Positions 33,155 through 41,644 of a stretch of DNA of 61,924 nt are shown here, piece by piece. Source of the stretch: Cellulomonas_A sp047229345 (GTDB taxonomy: Bacteria; Actinomycetota; Actinomycetes; Actinomycetales; Cellulomonadaceae); contig NZ_JBFTER010000018.1 of NCBI RefSeq assembly GCF_047229345.1, forward strand, positions 1-61,924, written 5' to 3'. The translations under genes and the position numbers were made by a program. Positions within the stretch are counted from its first letter, which is position 1. Every line of letters begins with the position of its first letter. The notes beneath the pieces were generated by a model that was not told the origin of the DNA, made no database searches, and saw only the letters and a program-made list of their open reading frames with translations.

Positions 33155-33260
33155 GGCATCAGCGCCGTGCCCGGACGGGGACGTCGCCCCGCGGGTCGCG
33201 GTGGCCCGCGCGGCCCTGGCGGCGGACGGCCGTCGAGGTCGTGCCGGTGCGCGCCGGCGC

Positions 33261-34646
33261 TCAGTGCCGGGGCGTGGGCTCGCCGGTGGAGCGGTCGGCC
33301 GACGGCTGGACGCCGGACGGCAGGTCGTCCGTGGGGGCGGCGACGGGCCGGTCGGCGCCCGGGAGCTCGCGCATCCCGAGCAGCGGCGACGCGAGCACGG
33401 GCACGGCGGCGAGCGTGACGCCCGCGACCGCGAACCAGAGCGTCGGAAGCACGCCCACGGTGCTGCCGAGCCAGCCGCCCAGGATCGCGCCGAGCGGCAT
33501 GCTGCCCCAGACCACGAACCGTACGGAGGCGTTCATGCGCCCGAGCAGCGTCGGCGGGCACAGCCGCTGCCGGAAGCTGACCTGCGCGACGTTGTAGACG
33601 ACGACCCAGAACGACAGCAGCGCGCCGCCCGCGACGAGGGGCACCTCGGGGGGGATCCCGAGGTCGCTCAGCGGTGACGCGAGCGGGGTGAGCGCGTACG
33701 CCGGGGCGAAGAACAGGGCGCTGACCGGGATGATCCGGCCCTCGCCGACCCACCGCGCGAGCCGGTCCGCGAGGAGCGCGCCGAGGAGGCCGCCGACGGC
33801 TCCGGCGGAGAAGACGAGCCCGAGCCCCGCCGGGTCGAGCCCGAGGTGACGCAGCGCGTACAGGACGACGAGCGCCTCGCCGACCGCGTGGAACATGTTG
33901 CCGAGCCCGGTGCAGGCCACGATCCGGCGCAGCAGCGGCTGGCGGACGACGAACCGCAGCCCCTCGGCGATCGCGGCCCGCAGCGGCGGGTGCTCACCAC
34001 GCGCGGGCAGGTCCTCGACGTGGCGGATCCGCCCGACGGCGAACGCCGACACCACGTACGTGACGACGTTGACGACGATGAGCAGCGGTGCCGAGATGAC
34101 CCGCAGCAGCGCGCCGCCGATCGCCGGCGCGGCGACCATCGCGACCGACTGCGTGGCCTGGAGCTTGGAGTTGCCCTCGACGACGTGCTCGAGCCCGACG
34201 AGCGCGGGGACGTAGCTCTGGTGGGCGATGTCGAAGAAGACGCTCGCGCAGCTGAGCACGAGCGCCGCGCCGTACAGCACGCCCATCGACGCGTGGCCCG
34301 TGAGCGCGAGGGCGACGACCGCGGCGAGCACGACCGCCCGGACGAGGTCGGCCGTGATGAGGACGCGTCGCTTGCGCATGCGGTCGATCCAGGCGCCCGC
34401 GGGCAGCCCGATCACGAGGAACGCGGCGGTCTCCGCGGCGCCGAGCGCACCCATCTGCCACTCGTTCGCGCCGAGGTGCTGGACCGCGAACACGGGCAGC
34501 GCGAGCCCGGTGAGCTGCGCGCCCAGCTGACCGAGCGCGTCGCCGGTCCACAGCCGCCGGAAGTCGGGATGGAAGGCGAGCGAGCGCCGCCGGGCCGCTG
34601 CGGCTGCGGGCGGCGAGGGCGCGGGGTCCGGGCCGGGGGTGCTCAC
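33261..34646 (-). CDS. MFS transporter (MFS_3, enterobactin-exporter-like)
   Basis: Predicted 461-residue exporter with about 12 helices. Marks include FHPDFRRLWTGDALGQLGAQLTGLALPVFA, GLPAGAWIDRMRKRRVLI (the MFS loop between helices 2 and 3), QSYVPALVGLEHVVEGNSKLQATQSVAM, and FSAGAVGGLLGALLADRLARW in the second half. This set is typical of the small-molecule exporter subgroup often paired with ArsR-like repressors. I start at GTG 34646: GATGCT lies 6 nt upstream (leaderless). A TTG at 34682 is in frame but coincides with the -35 and the operator. The divergent regulator at 34703 probably controls it. Substrate unknown. Confidence 0.88.
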   Translation of the reverse strand: MSTPGPDPAPSPPAAAAARRRSLAFHPDFRRLWTGDALGQLGAQLTGLALPVFAVQHLGANEWQMGALGAAETAAFLVIGLPAGAWIDRMRKRRVLITADLVRAVVLAAVVALALTGHASMGVLYGAALVLSCASVFFDIAHQSYVPALVGLEHVVEGNSKLQATQSVAMVAAPAIGGALLRVISAPLLIVVNVVTYVVSAFAVGRIRHVEDLPARGEHPPLRAAIAEGLRFVVRQPLLRRIVACTGLGNMFHAVGEALVVLYALRHLGLDPAGLGLVFSAGAVGGLLGALLADRLARWVGEGRIIPVSALFFAPAYALTPLASPLSDLGIPPEVPLVAGGALLSFWVVVYNVAQVSFRQRLCPPTLLGRMNASVRFVVWGSMPLGAILGGWLGSTVGVLPTLWFAVAGVTLAAVPVLASPLLGMRELPGADRPVAAPTDDLPSGVQPSADRSTGEPTPRH

Positions 34647-34663
34647 GCATGCAGCATCGCGCG

Positions 34664-34687
34664 ACTGATTGGGAAGTGTCAATCAGT
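34664..34687. promoter_or_regulatory. Operator between MFS exporter and ArsR-like regulator
   Basis: ACTGATTG, an 8-nt spacer, CAATCAGT: perfect arms. It covers the minus-strand TTGACA (34682-34677, MFS promoter) and ends 3 bp before the plus-strand -10 TAGGAT (34691-34696, regulator), so one bound dimer would block both. Confidence 0.8.
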
Positions 34688-34702
34688 GGTTAGGATCGGA
34701 CG

Positions 34703-35641
34703 GTGGTCGACGATGCGCAAGGAGCCGGCGGGGTGCTCGCCGGGACGGGCGGCAGCGCGGCGCGCGGGCGGACGCCGGATGCGGCCGAGCGAGAGCGGGA
34801 CGAGGCCCGGCGCGAGCGGGACGTGGCGGGGCGCGAGAGGGGCGCAGCCCGGGACGAGCGTGACGCGGCCCGGGACGAGCGGGACGCGGCCCGCGACGAG
34901 TCCGCCCGTGAGCGGGACGAGGTCTGGGGTGACTCGTCGCGCGAGCGGGACGATGACCAACGCGAGCGGGACGACGCCCGGCGCGAGCGGGAGAGGGCGC
35001 GGCGCGCGCGTGACGACGACCGGCGCGCGCGTGACGACGCCCGGCGCGAGCGTGACGACGCCCGGCGCGGGCGGGACGCGGACCGCCACGAGCCCGGCCC
35101 GGGCGCCGACCTCACCGAGCAGGACGCCGAGACCCGCGAGCGTGACGCCGACGCGCGTGCCCTCGCCTCGACGCTGCGCCTGCGCATCCTGCGGCTGTGC
35201 CTCGACGAGGCGCTCACGAACCGCGAGCTCGCCGAGCGGCTGGGCCGCAACCCGGCGACGACCCTGCACCACGTCCGGACGCTCGTCGACCGCGGCTACC
35301 TCGCCGCCGAGCCGGTCCGGCGCGGCGCCCGCGGCTCGCGCGAGGTCCCGTACCGGGCGACGGGCCGCTCCTGGCACTCCCGCCACCCGAACGCGTTCAG
35401 CCGCGTCCTCATCGACACGTTCCTCGAGGAGGTCGCGCTCGCGGACCCGGACAGCGTCGGGACGACCCGGCTGGGCGTCCGGCTCGACGCCGCGGGCAAG
35501 GCGGAGCTCGACCGGCGCGTCCAGGAGCTCTTCGACGAGCTCGCCGCGCGGCCCGCCGACCCCGACGGCACGCCGTACTCGATCTTCTACGCGGTCCACG
35601 AGGACGCCGGCCGGCTCCGGCGCGACCGACCCGCGGGCTGA
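34703..35641 (+). CDS. ArsR-like winged-helix regulator with long charged N-terminal region
   Basis: Predicted 312-residue regulator. Residues about 27-130 are an unbroken run of Arg, Asp, Glu and Ala in short repeats such as RERDDARRERDD, expected to form a charged single helix or coiled coil. Residues about 155-225 form an ArsR-type winged helix: STLRLRILRLCLDEALTNRELAERLGRNPATTLHHVRTLVDRGYLAAEPV. A C-terminal segment (FSRVLIDTFLEEVAL, VQELFDELAARPADPDGTPY) completes the domain as in solo ArsR regulators of MFS genes. No cysteine cluster for metals is visible. GTG 34703 follows TAGGAT by 6 nt (leaderless), so the charged region is translated unless an internal start exists; none is obvious. 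Autoregulation and control of the MFS exporter are inferred. Confidence 0.82.
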   Translation: MVDDAQGAGGVLAGTGGSAARGRTPDAAERERDEARRERDVAGRERGAARDERDAARDERDAARDESARERDEVWGDSSRERDDDQRERDDARRERERARRARDDDRRARDDARRERDDARRGRDADRHEPGPGADLTEQDAETRERDADARALASTLRLRILRLCLDEALTNRELAERLGRNPATTLHHVRTLVDRGYLAAEPVRRGARGSREVPYRATGRSWHSRHPNAFSRVLIDTFLEEVALADPDSVGTTRLGVRLDAAGKAELDRRVQELFDELAARPADPDGTPYSIFYAVHEDAGRLRRDRPAG

Positions 35642-35657
35642 CCACGCACCGGTCGGC

Positions 35658-36929
35658 TCAGATGCCTCCGCGCAGCGCCGCGATCGGCTCGATCGCCGCG
35701 GCCTTGAGCGCCGGGTAGATCCCCGCGAGCAACCCGATCACGCCGCCGGCGAGTGCCGAGAGCAGCACCACGACGGTGTCCAGGATCGGCGTCCACGACT
35801 GCACCGCGGAGACCACGACGACCGCGGCGACACCGACGGCCGCACCGATGAGCCCGCCGAGCAGCCCGACGACGACGGACTCGACCACGAACTGCGCGCC
35901 GATGTCCCGCCGCGTCGCGCCGAGCGCCCGGCGCAGGCCGATCTCCCCGACGCGCTCCATCACGGACAGCAGCGTGACGTTCGCGATCCCGAGCCCGCCG
36001 ATGAGCAGCGCCACGGCGCCGAGCGCGAGGAAGATCGCGTTGACGTCGGCCTGGACGCTCTCGCGGACCTTCGAGCCGGTCGGCGGGACCTGGACCTTGA
36101 ACCCGTCGGGCGCGTTGGGGTCGAGCGCGACGGGCACCTGCTCGCCGACGACGGGCCCGGCGCCGACCGCGATCCTGATCTGGAGCTGCTCGGGCGACGC
36201 GAGGCCGAAGTCGGCCCGCGCGGTGCCCTGCGGCAGGATCACGGCGTCGACGAGCTCGCCCCGCCGCTGCACCCCGTCGACGATGCCGATCACCGTGTAC
36301 GAGGTCTCGCCGATGAAGACGGACGGCTGCCGGTCGACGCGGTGCACGCCGAGCCGCTCGGCGGCCCGCGCCCCGAGCACCACGACGCGGTCGGCCCGGT
36401 CGTCGTGGCCGGAGTCGAAGTACCGACCGGTGACGACCTCGCCGCGGACCGCGTCGAGCAGGCCGGGCGACGTCGCGACGACGGGGATGGCGACCCCCGC
36501 GGGCTGCGACGGGTCGTTGACCGGCACGGCGGTGACGGCGGCGCCCTCGACGTCGACCTCGGCAAGGGTGCCCGCCGCCTCGACGCCCGCGAGGCGCACG
36601 GCCCGCGCCTCGGCGTCCCAGGGCAGGCGCGCGTTCGCCCGCTCGGTGCCGTCCGCCCCGCGGGTCGTCGCCGGCGCGGCCACGACCTGCGTCGCGGCGA
36701 CGGCGTCGAACTGGCGGTTGATCTGGCCCGCGGCGGTCTGCGCGAGCCCGACGGTGACCACCACCGAGGCGATGCCGAGCACGGTGCCGAGGATCGTCAG
36801 CACGAGCCGCCCCGGGCGGGCGCCGATCCCGTAGGTCGCCTCGGTCAGCAGGTCGCGGACCGAGAAGCGGTCGGTCCCGCGCGGGCCGTCGCCGGCGTGC
36901 ACCCGCTGCGCGCCCGCCAGGACGCTCAT
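35658..36929 (-). CDS. MacB-like ABC transporter permease (FtsX family), cassette 1
   Basis: Predicted 423-residue membrane protein: an N-terminal helix (GRLVLTILGTVLGIASVVVTVGLA), a large extracytoplasmic MacB_PCD domain (about 60-270), then three helices with the FtsX signature NVTLLSVMERVGEIGLRRALGATRRDIGAQFVVESVVVGLLGG. This mechanotransmission type moves no substrate through the membrane itself; it drives export with a partner adaptor. The ATG overlaps the ATPase stop (ATGA). Last gene of the cassette lipoprotein-adaptor-ATPase-permease. Confidence 0.9.
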   Translation of the reverse strand: MSVLAGAQRVHAGDGPRGTDRFSVRDLLTEATYGIGARPGRLVLTILGTVLGIASVVVTVGLAQTAAGQINRQFDAVAATQVVAAPATTRGADGTERANARLPWDAEARAVRLAGVEAAGTLAEVDVEGAAVTAVPVNDPSQPAGVAIPVVATSPGLLDAVRGEVVTGRYFDSGHDDRADRVVVLGARAAERLGVHRVDRQPSVFIGETSYTVIGIVDGVQRRGELVDAVILPQGTARADFGLASPEQLQIRIAVGAGPVVGEQVPVALDPNAPDGFKVQVPPTGSKVRESVQADVNAIFLALGAVALLIGGLGIANVTLLSVMERVGEIGLRRALGATRRDIGAQFVVESVVVGLLGGLIGAAVGVAAVVVVSAVQSWTPILDTVVVLLSALAGGVIGLLAGIYPALKAAAIEPIAALRGGI

Positions 36930-37645
36930 GCGAGCTCCGTGAGGGTGCCGTCGGAGATCCTGACCCGCCGCTGCGCGCGCGCCGAGACGGCCGGGTCGTG
37001 CGTGATGACCACGAGCGTGAGGCCGTCGGCGTGCAGCTCGTCGAACAGGTCGAGCACACCCGCGGAGTTCGTGGTGTCGAGGTTGCCCGTCGGCTCGTCG
37101 GCGAGCAGCACGCGCGGCGAGGCGACGACCGCGCGCGCGACCGCGACGCGCTGGCGCTCGCCGCCCGAGAGCACGGTCGGCAGGAAGCCGGTCCGGTGCG
37201 AGAGGTGGACGCGGTCGAGCGCCTCGAGCGCCCGGTCGCGGCGCTCCGCGCGCGGCACGCCGCTGTACAGCGTCGCGAGCATCACGTTGTCGAGCACGCT
37301 CCGGTGCGGCAGGAGGTGGAAGGCCTGGAAGACGAACCCGATCCGCCCGCCCCGGAGCGCCGACCGCTCGCGCTCGGACGCCGTGCCGGTCGGGACGCCG
37401 TCGAGCAGGTACTCGCCCGACGTGGGCCGGTCCAGGAGGCCCAGGATGTGCAGCAGCGTCGACTTCCCCGAGCCCGACGGCCCGATGATCGACACGTACT
37501 CGCCGCGCTCGATGCGCAGGTCCGCCGCGTGCAGAGCCTCGACGGGCGGGTCGCCGGGGAACGCGCGCGTCAGCGCGGCGAGCTCGATGACCGCGGGCGC
37601 CGGCTCCTCGACCGGGGCCTCCCCGAACACCTCGAGGACGGTCAT
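36926..37645 (-). CDS. MacB/LolD-like ABC ATPase, cassette 1
   Basis: Predicted 239-residue ATPase: Walker A GPSGSGKST, Q-loop VFQAFHLLP, signature LSGGERQRVAVARAV, Walker B VLLADEPTGNLD, H-loop ITHD. The LADEPTGNLD form is typical of the LolD/MacB/FtsE group. It overlaps the adaptor gene upstream and the permease gene downstream by 4 nt each. Confidence 0.93.
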   Translation of the reverse strand: MTVLEVFGEAPVEEPAPAVIELAALTRAFPGDPPVEALHAADLRIERGEYVSIIGPSGSGKSTLLHILGLLDRPTSGEYLLDGVPTGTASERERSALRGGRIGFVFQAFHLLPHRSVLDNVMLATLYSGVPRAERRDRALEALDRVHLSHRTGFLPTVLSGGERQRVAVARAVVASPRVLLADEPTGNLDTTNSAGVLDLFDELHADGLTLVVITHDPAVSARAQRRVRISDGTLTELA

Positions 37646-39282
37646 CCCGCCGAGGCCTCGGTGGCCGTGGGGCTCGGGTCGCCGGCGTCGGCTGCCCCGC
37701 GCGCACCCACGACCACGAGGTCGCCCTCGGTCAGCTCGGCGTCGGCGCCCTTGATCTCGACGTACCCGCCCGCGGCGAGCCCCGTCTCGACGGTCACGAG
37801 GCTGCTCTCGTCGTCCGCGCCGAGCACCTCGACGCGCGACTCGCCGCCCGGTCCGGCGGTGAGGGCAGCGATCGGCACGGCGAGCACCTTGCCGCCGGTC
37901 GAGCTGACGGGGATGCGCACGCGCACGTTCGTGCCCTGCAGGAGCGTGAGCTGCTCGGGGGTCAGCGTCCCCGGCGTGAGCGTCACGGTGTAGCGGCCCG
38001 CGCCCGCGGCCTGCCCGTCGGCGTCGCCCGAGCCGCCGCCCGCCGGTTCGCCCTCGGCGCCGGCGTCCCCGTCGGCGGACCCGGCGTCCTCGACGCCCGC
38101 GGCGACCTCGGCGACGGTCACCGGGATCTCCGTACCCTCGACGGTGATCGAGCCCACGGTCCCGACCGTGAGCAGCTCCGCGTCGGCGCGGGCCGCGGAG
38201 GCGACGACCTCGAGCGACGCGCCCGAGACCGTCATGACCGGGCCGCTGATCGTGCCCCCGCGCTTGACGGTGACCTCGTCGACGCGGCGCGGGAGCGACG
38301 GCAGGAACACGACCTCGCTCGCGGGGAGCGTCGTGAGCACCGCGATCTGCGCCTCGGTGAGCGCGGCCTTCGCCTCCGTCACGGCCCGCTGCGCCGCCGT
38401 GACCTGCGCCTTCTCCGCGGAGGTGTCGGGTGCCGCCTTGGCCTCGTCGCGCGCCGCGACCGCCGCGTCGAGCTCGCCCTGGGCGCGGGCGACCGCGCTC
38501 TGGCTGCACGTGGCCGCGCCGGGCTCCCCGTCGGGGCTCACCGGCGGGGGAGCGTCGCAGAGCGCGCGCGCCTCGGCGAGCTGGGCCGTCGCCACCGTGA
38601 CCGCGGTCTCGAGCGCGATGAGCTCGGACGCCGGCTTGCCGCCGCCCGCCTTCGACAGCGCACGCTGCGCCGTCGCGAGCTGCTCCTGCGCGTCGCGCTG
38701 GGCCGACGTGGCGAGGGTGACCTGCTCCTTCGTCTCCTTCGACGGCGCCGGGGCCTCGTAGCCGACCTTCTGGTACAGCGCCTCGACGCCCCGTGCCGTC
38801 GTGGCGTCGAACGTGGGGTCGGCGGGGTCGCCGCCCTCGATCCCGAGCGCCCGGAGCGCCGCCTTGAGCTGGCTCACGTCCGGCCCGGTCACCCCGGCGC
38901 GCAGCGTGCGGTACGTCGGCAGGTCGCCGGGCAGGACGACGACGGGGCGACCCGCGACCTCGAGCGCGAGGCTCCCGGCGTCGAGCGTCGCGCCGACGTC
39001 GGGCACGTGCCCGGTGACGACCGCGGGGCCGTCGGCGTCGCCGGTCTCGATCCGCACCTCGGCGGGGTCGTCGTACACGGCGTCACCCCGCAGCGTCACG
39101 TCGTTCGCGATGACCCTGCTCTCGACCGGGACCGTGATCGGCCCCGCCTCGGGTGGTGCGGCGTCGGCCGCGGCCTGGGCCGGCGACTCGATGAGCCGGC
39201 TCAGGCCGAGACCCGCCGCGAGGCTCACGACGGCCACGACCGCCATGACCCAGATCGTCCTGCTGCCCCCTGCGTGCTTCAC
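37642..39282 (-). CDS. HlyD/MacA-like adaptor with peptidoglycan-binding domain, cassette 1
   Basis: Predicted 546-residue membrane-anchored extracytoplasmic adaptor. One N-terminal helix (IWVMAVVAVVSLAAGLGLSRL) leads to a beta region, a peptidoglycan-binding-type motif (LRAGVTGPDVSQLKAALRALGI, about residues 130-180), and a long helical hairpin rich in Ala/Gln/Glu (about 180-320). A second beta region follows, and an acidic Gly/Asp-rich insert before the last barrel. The wall-binding motif suggests it spans from the permease into the wall. GTG 39282 start, weak GAGGA. Forty nt downstream of the lipoprotein gene. Confidence 0.85.
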   Translation of the reverse strand: MKHAGGSRTIWVMAVVAVVSLAAGLGLSRLIESPAQAAADAAPPEAGPITVPVESRVIANDVTLRGDAVYDDPAEVRIETGDADGPAVVTGHVPDVGATLDAGSLALEVAGRPVVVLPGDLPTYRTLRAGVTGPDVSQLKAALRALGIEGGDPADPTFDATTARGVEALYQKVGYEAPAPSKETKEQVTLATSAQRDAQEQLATAQRALSKAGGGKPASELIALETAVTVATAQLAEARALCDAPPPVSPDGEPGAATCSQSAVARAQGELDAAVAARDEAKAAPDTSAEKAQVTAAQRAVTEAKAALTEAQIAVLTTLPASEVVFLPSLPRRVDEVTVKRGGTISGPVMTVSGASLEVVASAARADAELLTVGTVGSITVEGTEIPVTVAEVAAGVEDAGSADGDAGAEGEPAGGGSGDADGQAAGAGRYTVTLTPGTLTPEQLTLLQGTNVRVRIPVSSTGGKVLAVPIAALTAGPGGESRVEVLGADDESSLVTVETGLAAGGYVEIKGADAELTEGDLVVVGARGAADAGDPSPTATEASAG

Positions 39283-39322
39283 GTCGTCGTGCCGTCCTCG
39301 TCGGTCGGTCGGTCGCCGTCGG

Positions 39323-40306
39323 TCACTCGCCGTCGGCGGTGGAGTACTTCTCGGACCAGGCGTCGAGCTCGGCCTTGTGCTGGTCCACGAACTCCTGCTC
39401 GAGGGCGAACTGCACCTCGCGCGCCTTCTCCTCGTGCTTCGTGGACGCCTTGCAGCGCGCGTCGGCGACCGCGGTGGCGATCTCCTTCTCCTTGAACTCC
39501 GCGACCGCGGCCGGGTCGGGCTCGGGCGCCTCCTCGGTCGTCAGCGACATGAGCGTGCTGAACTCCTCGGAGATCGCGTTGACCGCGTCCTCGGGGGTCG
39601 CGTGGTCGGCGTACCCGGCGTCGGCCATGCACGCGGCCCAGGCGGCGTTCGCCTCGGCCATCTTCGGGTCGCTCGCGGCGCGCTCGTACAGCGCGGTCAT
39701 CTCCTCCTGGAGGCTCGCGAACTCCGGGTCCGCCCACGCCTGGCCCTGCTCGTACACCTCGTGCTGGGCCTTGCCCTGGCAGCCCTGCGTGGTCCAGTCG
39801 CCCGCGGGCGCCTCGCCCTCGGCGCCGGCCGCCTGGTCGCCGAACAGCGCGGCGTAGTAGGCCGCCTGCTCCTGCTCCGACATCCCGGCGACGTAGTCGG
39901 CGTTGGGGTCGACCCACTCCTTCTCGCCCTCGGTCGGCGTCTCGTAGGAGGTCGACATGCCGTACCCGTTCTCCGCGGCGTACTCCTCGGTGCCGTAGCG
40001 GTCGGCGTCCTCCTGGTCCTCCTCGATGGTCTCCGTGACGGCCGACATGTCCTGCTGCGTGTACTCGAAGCCCTGCTCCCGCATGCACGCGGCGACGATC
40101 TCCTCCGAGCGGCGGCCCATCTCGGACCAGTCCTGGTCCTCCATGCTGCCCATGACGTCGTCGAAGTAGGCGCTCAGCGGCCCGTTCTCGTCCTCGCTGA
40201 CCGTCGTGGCGTCCTTCGGGTCCTTGTCGGAGCTGCACCCCCCGACGAGCAGGAGCACGGTGCAGCCGACCGCGGCTGCGGCGGTGGTCAGGGTGTGGGT
40301 CCTCAT
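39323..40306 (-). CDS. Putative lipoprotein of unknown function linked to the MacAB-like cassette
   Basis: Predicted 327-residue secreted lipoprotein; I recognise no named domain. The signal ends LLLVGGC (Cys24). The mature protein is very acidic and mostly helical. It has cysteines in CMREQGF, QGCQGKA, AACMADAGYADHATPEDA and DARCKAST, a pattern suggesting disulfides and two related CM-x-x-x-G segments, perhaps an internal duplication. ATG 40306 has AGGAAGG 6 nt upstream. First gene of cassette 1, so it probably serves the exporter, as substrate-binding or wall-sensing partner; that is inference from position. Confidence 0.7.
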   Translation of the reverse strand: MRTHTLTTAAAAVGCTVLLLVGGCSSDKDPKDATTVSEDENGPLSAYFDDVMGSMEDQDWSEMGRRSEEIVAACMREQGFEYTQQDMSAVTETIEEDQEDADRYGTEEYAAENGYGMSTSYETPTEGEKEWVDPNADYVAGMSEQEQAAYYAALFGDQAAGAEGEAPAGDWTTQGCQGKAQHEVYEQGQAWADPEFASLQEEMTALYERAASDPKMAEANAAWAACMADAGYADHATPEDAVNAISEEFSTLMSLTTEEAPEPDPAAVAEFKEKEIATAVADARCKASTKHEEKAREVQFALEQEFVDQHKAELDAWSEKYSTADGE

Positions 40307-40351
40307 GAGGGTGCCTTCCTCGGCGTCCGTCGGCGTTCCGATTCCTCCGGG

Positions 40352-40376
40352 AACGTACCGGTTCCGCACGGTTTCC
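40352..40376 (-). promoter_or_regulatory. Possible ECF-sigma promoter before the lipoprotein gene
   Basis: GGAAAC (40376-40371), 15 nt, CGTT (40355-40352): resembles the envelope-stress sigma-E type pattern of actinobacteria. The same region also holds the inverted repeat GGAAC/GTTCC (40350-40365). Tentative. Confidence 0.3.
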
Positions 40377-40406
40377 GGATCACTCTCGGGGATGACCGGG
40401 TGCCGC

Positions 40407-40439
40407 GTGCGGGGTCCGCAGGTCGCACGGACCCCGCAC
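40407..40439. terminator. Terminator of exporter cassette 2
   Basis: GTGCGGGGTCCG pairs perfectly with its complement over 12 bp around a 9-nt loop, starting 6 nt past the cassette 2 permease stop. Confidence 0.8.
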
Positions 40440-40444
40440 CGGGC

Positions 40445-41644
40445 TCAGTAGCGGATCGCGTCGATGACCTTGACGCGCACCGCGACGGTCGCCGGGATGA
40501 GGCCCGCCAGGGCGCCCACCGCCGTCGCGCACGCCATGCCGGTCAGCGCGGCCGAGACCGGGAACGGCGGCATGTCCTGGATCCCGGTGCCCAGCGCGCG
40601 CTCGATCGGCAGGTTCTTGATCATCGCGACCGCCACCACGATGCCGACCAGGCCGGCGACGACCGTCGCGACGACGGACTCCATGAGGACCCCGAAGAAG
40701 ATGCGGCCCGACGTCGCGCCGAAGCTGCGCCGGATGCCGATCTCCCGGATGCGGTGCCGCACGGTCACGAGCGCGATGTTGACGAGCCCCAGGCCGCCGA
40801 GCAGGAGCGCGACCGCGCCGATGCCGAGCGCCGCCCAGCGCATCGCGCCGTCGATCGCGCCCCAGCTCTCCTGGGGGAGCATCACGTTGACGTCCGTCCC
40901 GGGCAGGGAGGCGCGCAGGTCACGCGTCAGGACCGGCTGCATCTCCTGCGCGAGGTCCGGCGGCACCCAGGCCTTGAGCGTCGGGACGGCCGGACCGTAC
41001 GCCGTCGACGGCGTCGCCCACCGCTCGTAGTGGTCGAAGAGCAGGTACGCCTCGGGCGGTGCCTCGGGCCACATGTTCGGGTACACCCCGATGACCTCGG
41101 TGCGGACCGGGGTGTCGCCGCCGAGCAGCACGGTCGGGTGCCCCGACACGCCGGCCACGCCCAGCGCGTCGAGGAACGCCTCGTTCACGACGACGGCCGG
41201 TGCGTAGCGGTCCGCGTCCGCGTCGGTGAACCAGCGCCCCTCCTCGGGGACCAGCCGCATGATCGTGCCGTACTCCGGGTCGACGACCTGCATCTGCACG
41301 GGCCGGCTGCCCGTCGGGAAGCGGAACGGCAGCTCGGTCCACATCTGCCGGCTCGCGTGCTCGATGCCGTACCGCTCGACGAGCCGGTCGAACTCGGCGG
41401 TGTACTGCGCGGTGCTGGGTGCGGACGCGCCCTGGGGGTACGCCGAGATGTCGAGCGTCACGGACCTCCCCGACGAGCGCTCGGCCATCTCGTGCGTCGC
41501 CTGGTTGAGCATCTGCACGATCGCCGTCACCCCGGTGATGGCGGTCACCGCGACCGCGACGCCGACGAGCGCGAGCAGGACCCGCAGCTTGTGGATGCGC
41601 AGCTCGTCCCACGCCTCGACGACCGTGCCGATGAACCCGCTCAT
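40445..41644 (-). CDS. MacB-like ABC transporter permease (FtsX family), cassette 2
   Basis: Predicted 399-residue paralogue of the cassette 1 permease, though diverged. N-terminal helix KLRVLLALVGVAVAVTAITGV, MacB_PCD-like outer domain, then three helices with NIALVTVRHRIREIGIRRSFGATSGRIFFGVLMESVVATVVAG. The outer domain differs clearly from cassette 1 (IEHASRQMWTELPFRFPTG, YPNMWPEAPPEAYLLFDHY), suggesting another substrate. The ATG overlaps the ATPase stop. Confidence 0.9.
   Translation of the reverse strand: MSGFIGTVVEAWDELRIHKLRVLLALVGVAVAVTAITGVTAIVQMLNQATHEMAERSSGRSVTLDISAYPQGASAPSTAQYTAEFDRLVERYGIEHASRQMWTELPFRFPTGSRPVQMQVVDPEYGTIMRLVPEEGRWFTDADADRYAPAVVVNEAFLDALGVAGVSGHPTVLLGGDTPVRTEVIGVYPNMWPEAPPEAYLLFDHYERWATPSTAYGPAVPTLKAWVPPDLAQEMQPVLTRDLRASLPGTDVNVMLPQESWGAIDGAMRWAALGIGAVALLLGGLGLVNIALVTVRHRIREIGIRRSFGATSGRIFFGVLMESVVATVVAGLVGIVVAVAMIKNLPIERALGTGIQDMPPFPVSAALTGMACATAVGALAGLIPATVAVRVKVIDAIRY

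Noticed and set aside
34680..34682. TTG as start of the MFS gene
   Set aside because: It lies inside the operator and the -35 box; GTG 34646 has a -10 at leaderless distance.
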